Assembly (NCBI GenBank): GCA_020831525.1
Contig: JAFIGH010000002.1
Span: 55,085-119,084 of the forward strand
DNA: 64,000 nt
Source of the DNA: Opitutales bacterium
Lineage (GTDB): Bacteria; Verrucomicrobiota; Verrucomicrobiia; Opitutales; Oceanipulchritudinaceae
Direction of reading: 5' to 3'
The stretch's first letter is position 1. Every line of letters starts with the position of its first letter. The notes beneath the pieces were generated by a model that ran no database searches, was not told where the DNA came from, and saw nothing but the letters and a program-made list of their open reading frames with translations. Below are positions 63,754-64,000 of this stretch, piece after piece. Position numbers and translations under genes: made by a program.

Positions 63754-64000
63754 ATGAGCTACCATCTCAGAATCAAGAGTCCTCACCGGGCGGCGTTTCA
63801 CTGTGTCTGCCGCGTCACGCGGCAGCTGGGGCTGCTGGGGGAACCGGAGAGAGACGCGCTGGCGGGGGCCATGCGGCGGGCGGCGGCGTTCTCGGGTGTG
63901 GAGCTGCTCGCTTACTGCGTGCTCTCCAACCATTTCCACCTTCTTGTGCGTGTCGATCCGAAGGCGCGCGAATGCGATGACGGGGAACTGCTCAAGCGCT
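63754..64000 (+). CDS. RAYT (REP-associated tyrosine transposase), cut by the right edge
   Basis: The first 82 residues show the RAYT N-terminus: MSYHLRIKSPHRAAFHCVCR, ALAGAMRRAAAFSGVELLAY, then the HUH motif in LSNHFHLLVRVDPKARECDD. The downstream catalytic Tyr region is outside the window. It is the third RAYT here and differs from the other two in its first 40 residues. An AT-rich stretch (63660-63715) lies before it. Confidence 0.85.
   Translation, partial: MSYHLRIKSPHRAAFHCVCRVTRQLGLLGEPERDALAGAMRRAAAFSGVELLAYCVLSNHFHLLVRVDPKARECDDGELLKR

Overview
The window looks like a chromosomal piece of a GC-rich, Gram-negative member of the Verrucomicrobiota, most likely Opitutae/Puniceicoccales-like. 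The reasons are a PEP-CTERM protein with an autotransporter-like beta region, a KdtA gene (lipopolysaccharide), very large secreted proteins with FG-GAP, fibronectin-like and calcium-repeat segments, several REP-associated tyrosine transposases (RAYTs), and A-rich leaders without Shine-Dalgarno sites before groES and groEL. This assignment is inference; no rRNA or tRNA gene was seen. No CRISPR array, prophage or classical insertion sequence was seen.

Layout. 1-6.4 kb: a secreted BNR/sialidase-like protein running off the left edge, a WcaF-like acetyltransferase plus HAD protein pair, a repeat-bearing gene-poor stretch, a DUF4380-like lipoprotein, an exported RidA protein, and the ruin of a class V aminotransferase. 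6.4-16.7 kb is housekeeping: divergent ispD/ispE, a CCA-adding enzyme, a REC-SpoIIE phosphatase-HATPase protein with its STAS partner, the oxidative pentose phosphate set zwf-opcA-pgl followed by rdgB, and a ligase-associated exonuclease without its ligase. 16.9-29.6 kb: an operon of three giant exported proteins (1880, 1105 and 1247 residues) of no family I can name as a whole. 29.7-34.9 kb: two RAYT genes (one frameshifted) flanking a Spy-like coiled-coil protein, rpsU with a clear terminator, a sugar isomerase-like TIM barrel, and an FmdB-like protein without cysteines.

35-40.3 kb is a three-gene unit for making an activated sugar: a divergent GalU-like nucleotidyltransferase, a 1110-residue GHMP kinase plus UDP-sugar pyrophosphorylase fusion, and a cytidylyltransferase plus GHMP kinase fusion. 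Two different kinase/nucleotidyltransferase fusions in one operon is, with the giant-protein operon, the best candidate here for an undescribed system. 40.4-46.7 kb: cimA with a possible Ile-rich leader peptide, then dnaK-groES-groEL closed by a strong terminator. 46.7-54.6 kb: kdtA, an M16 peptidase, an esterase, and a cNMP/CBS/DUF294-like protein (catalytic aspartates apparently lost) paired with a DEDDh exonuclease. 54.8-64 kb: gltX, a decaying VapC-type toxin locus and other gene debris, the PEP-CTERM protein, an AMP-ligase/ACP/PlsC fusion, an SDR enzyme, a GH1 beta-glucosidase with a small membrane protein, and a third RAYT cut by the right edge.

Frames, overlaps and motifs were read directly. 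Family names come from remembered motifs, and no database search was possible.
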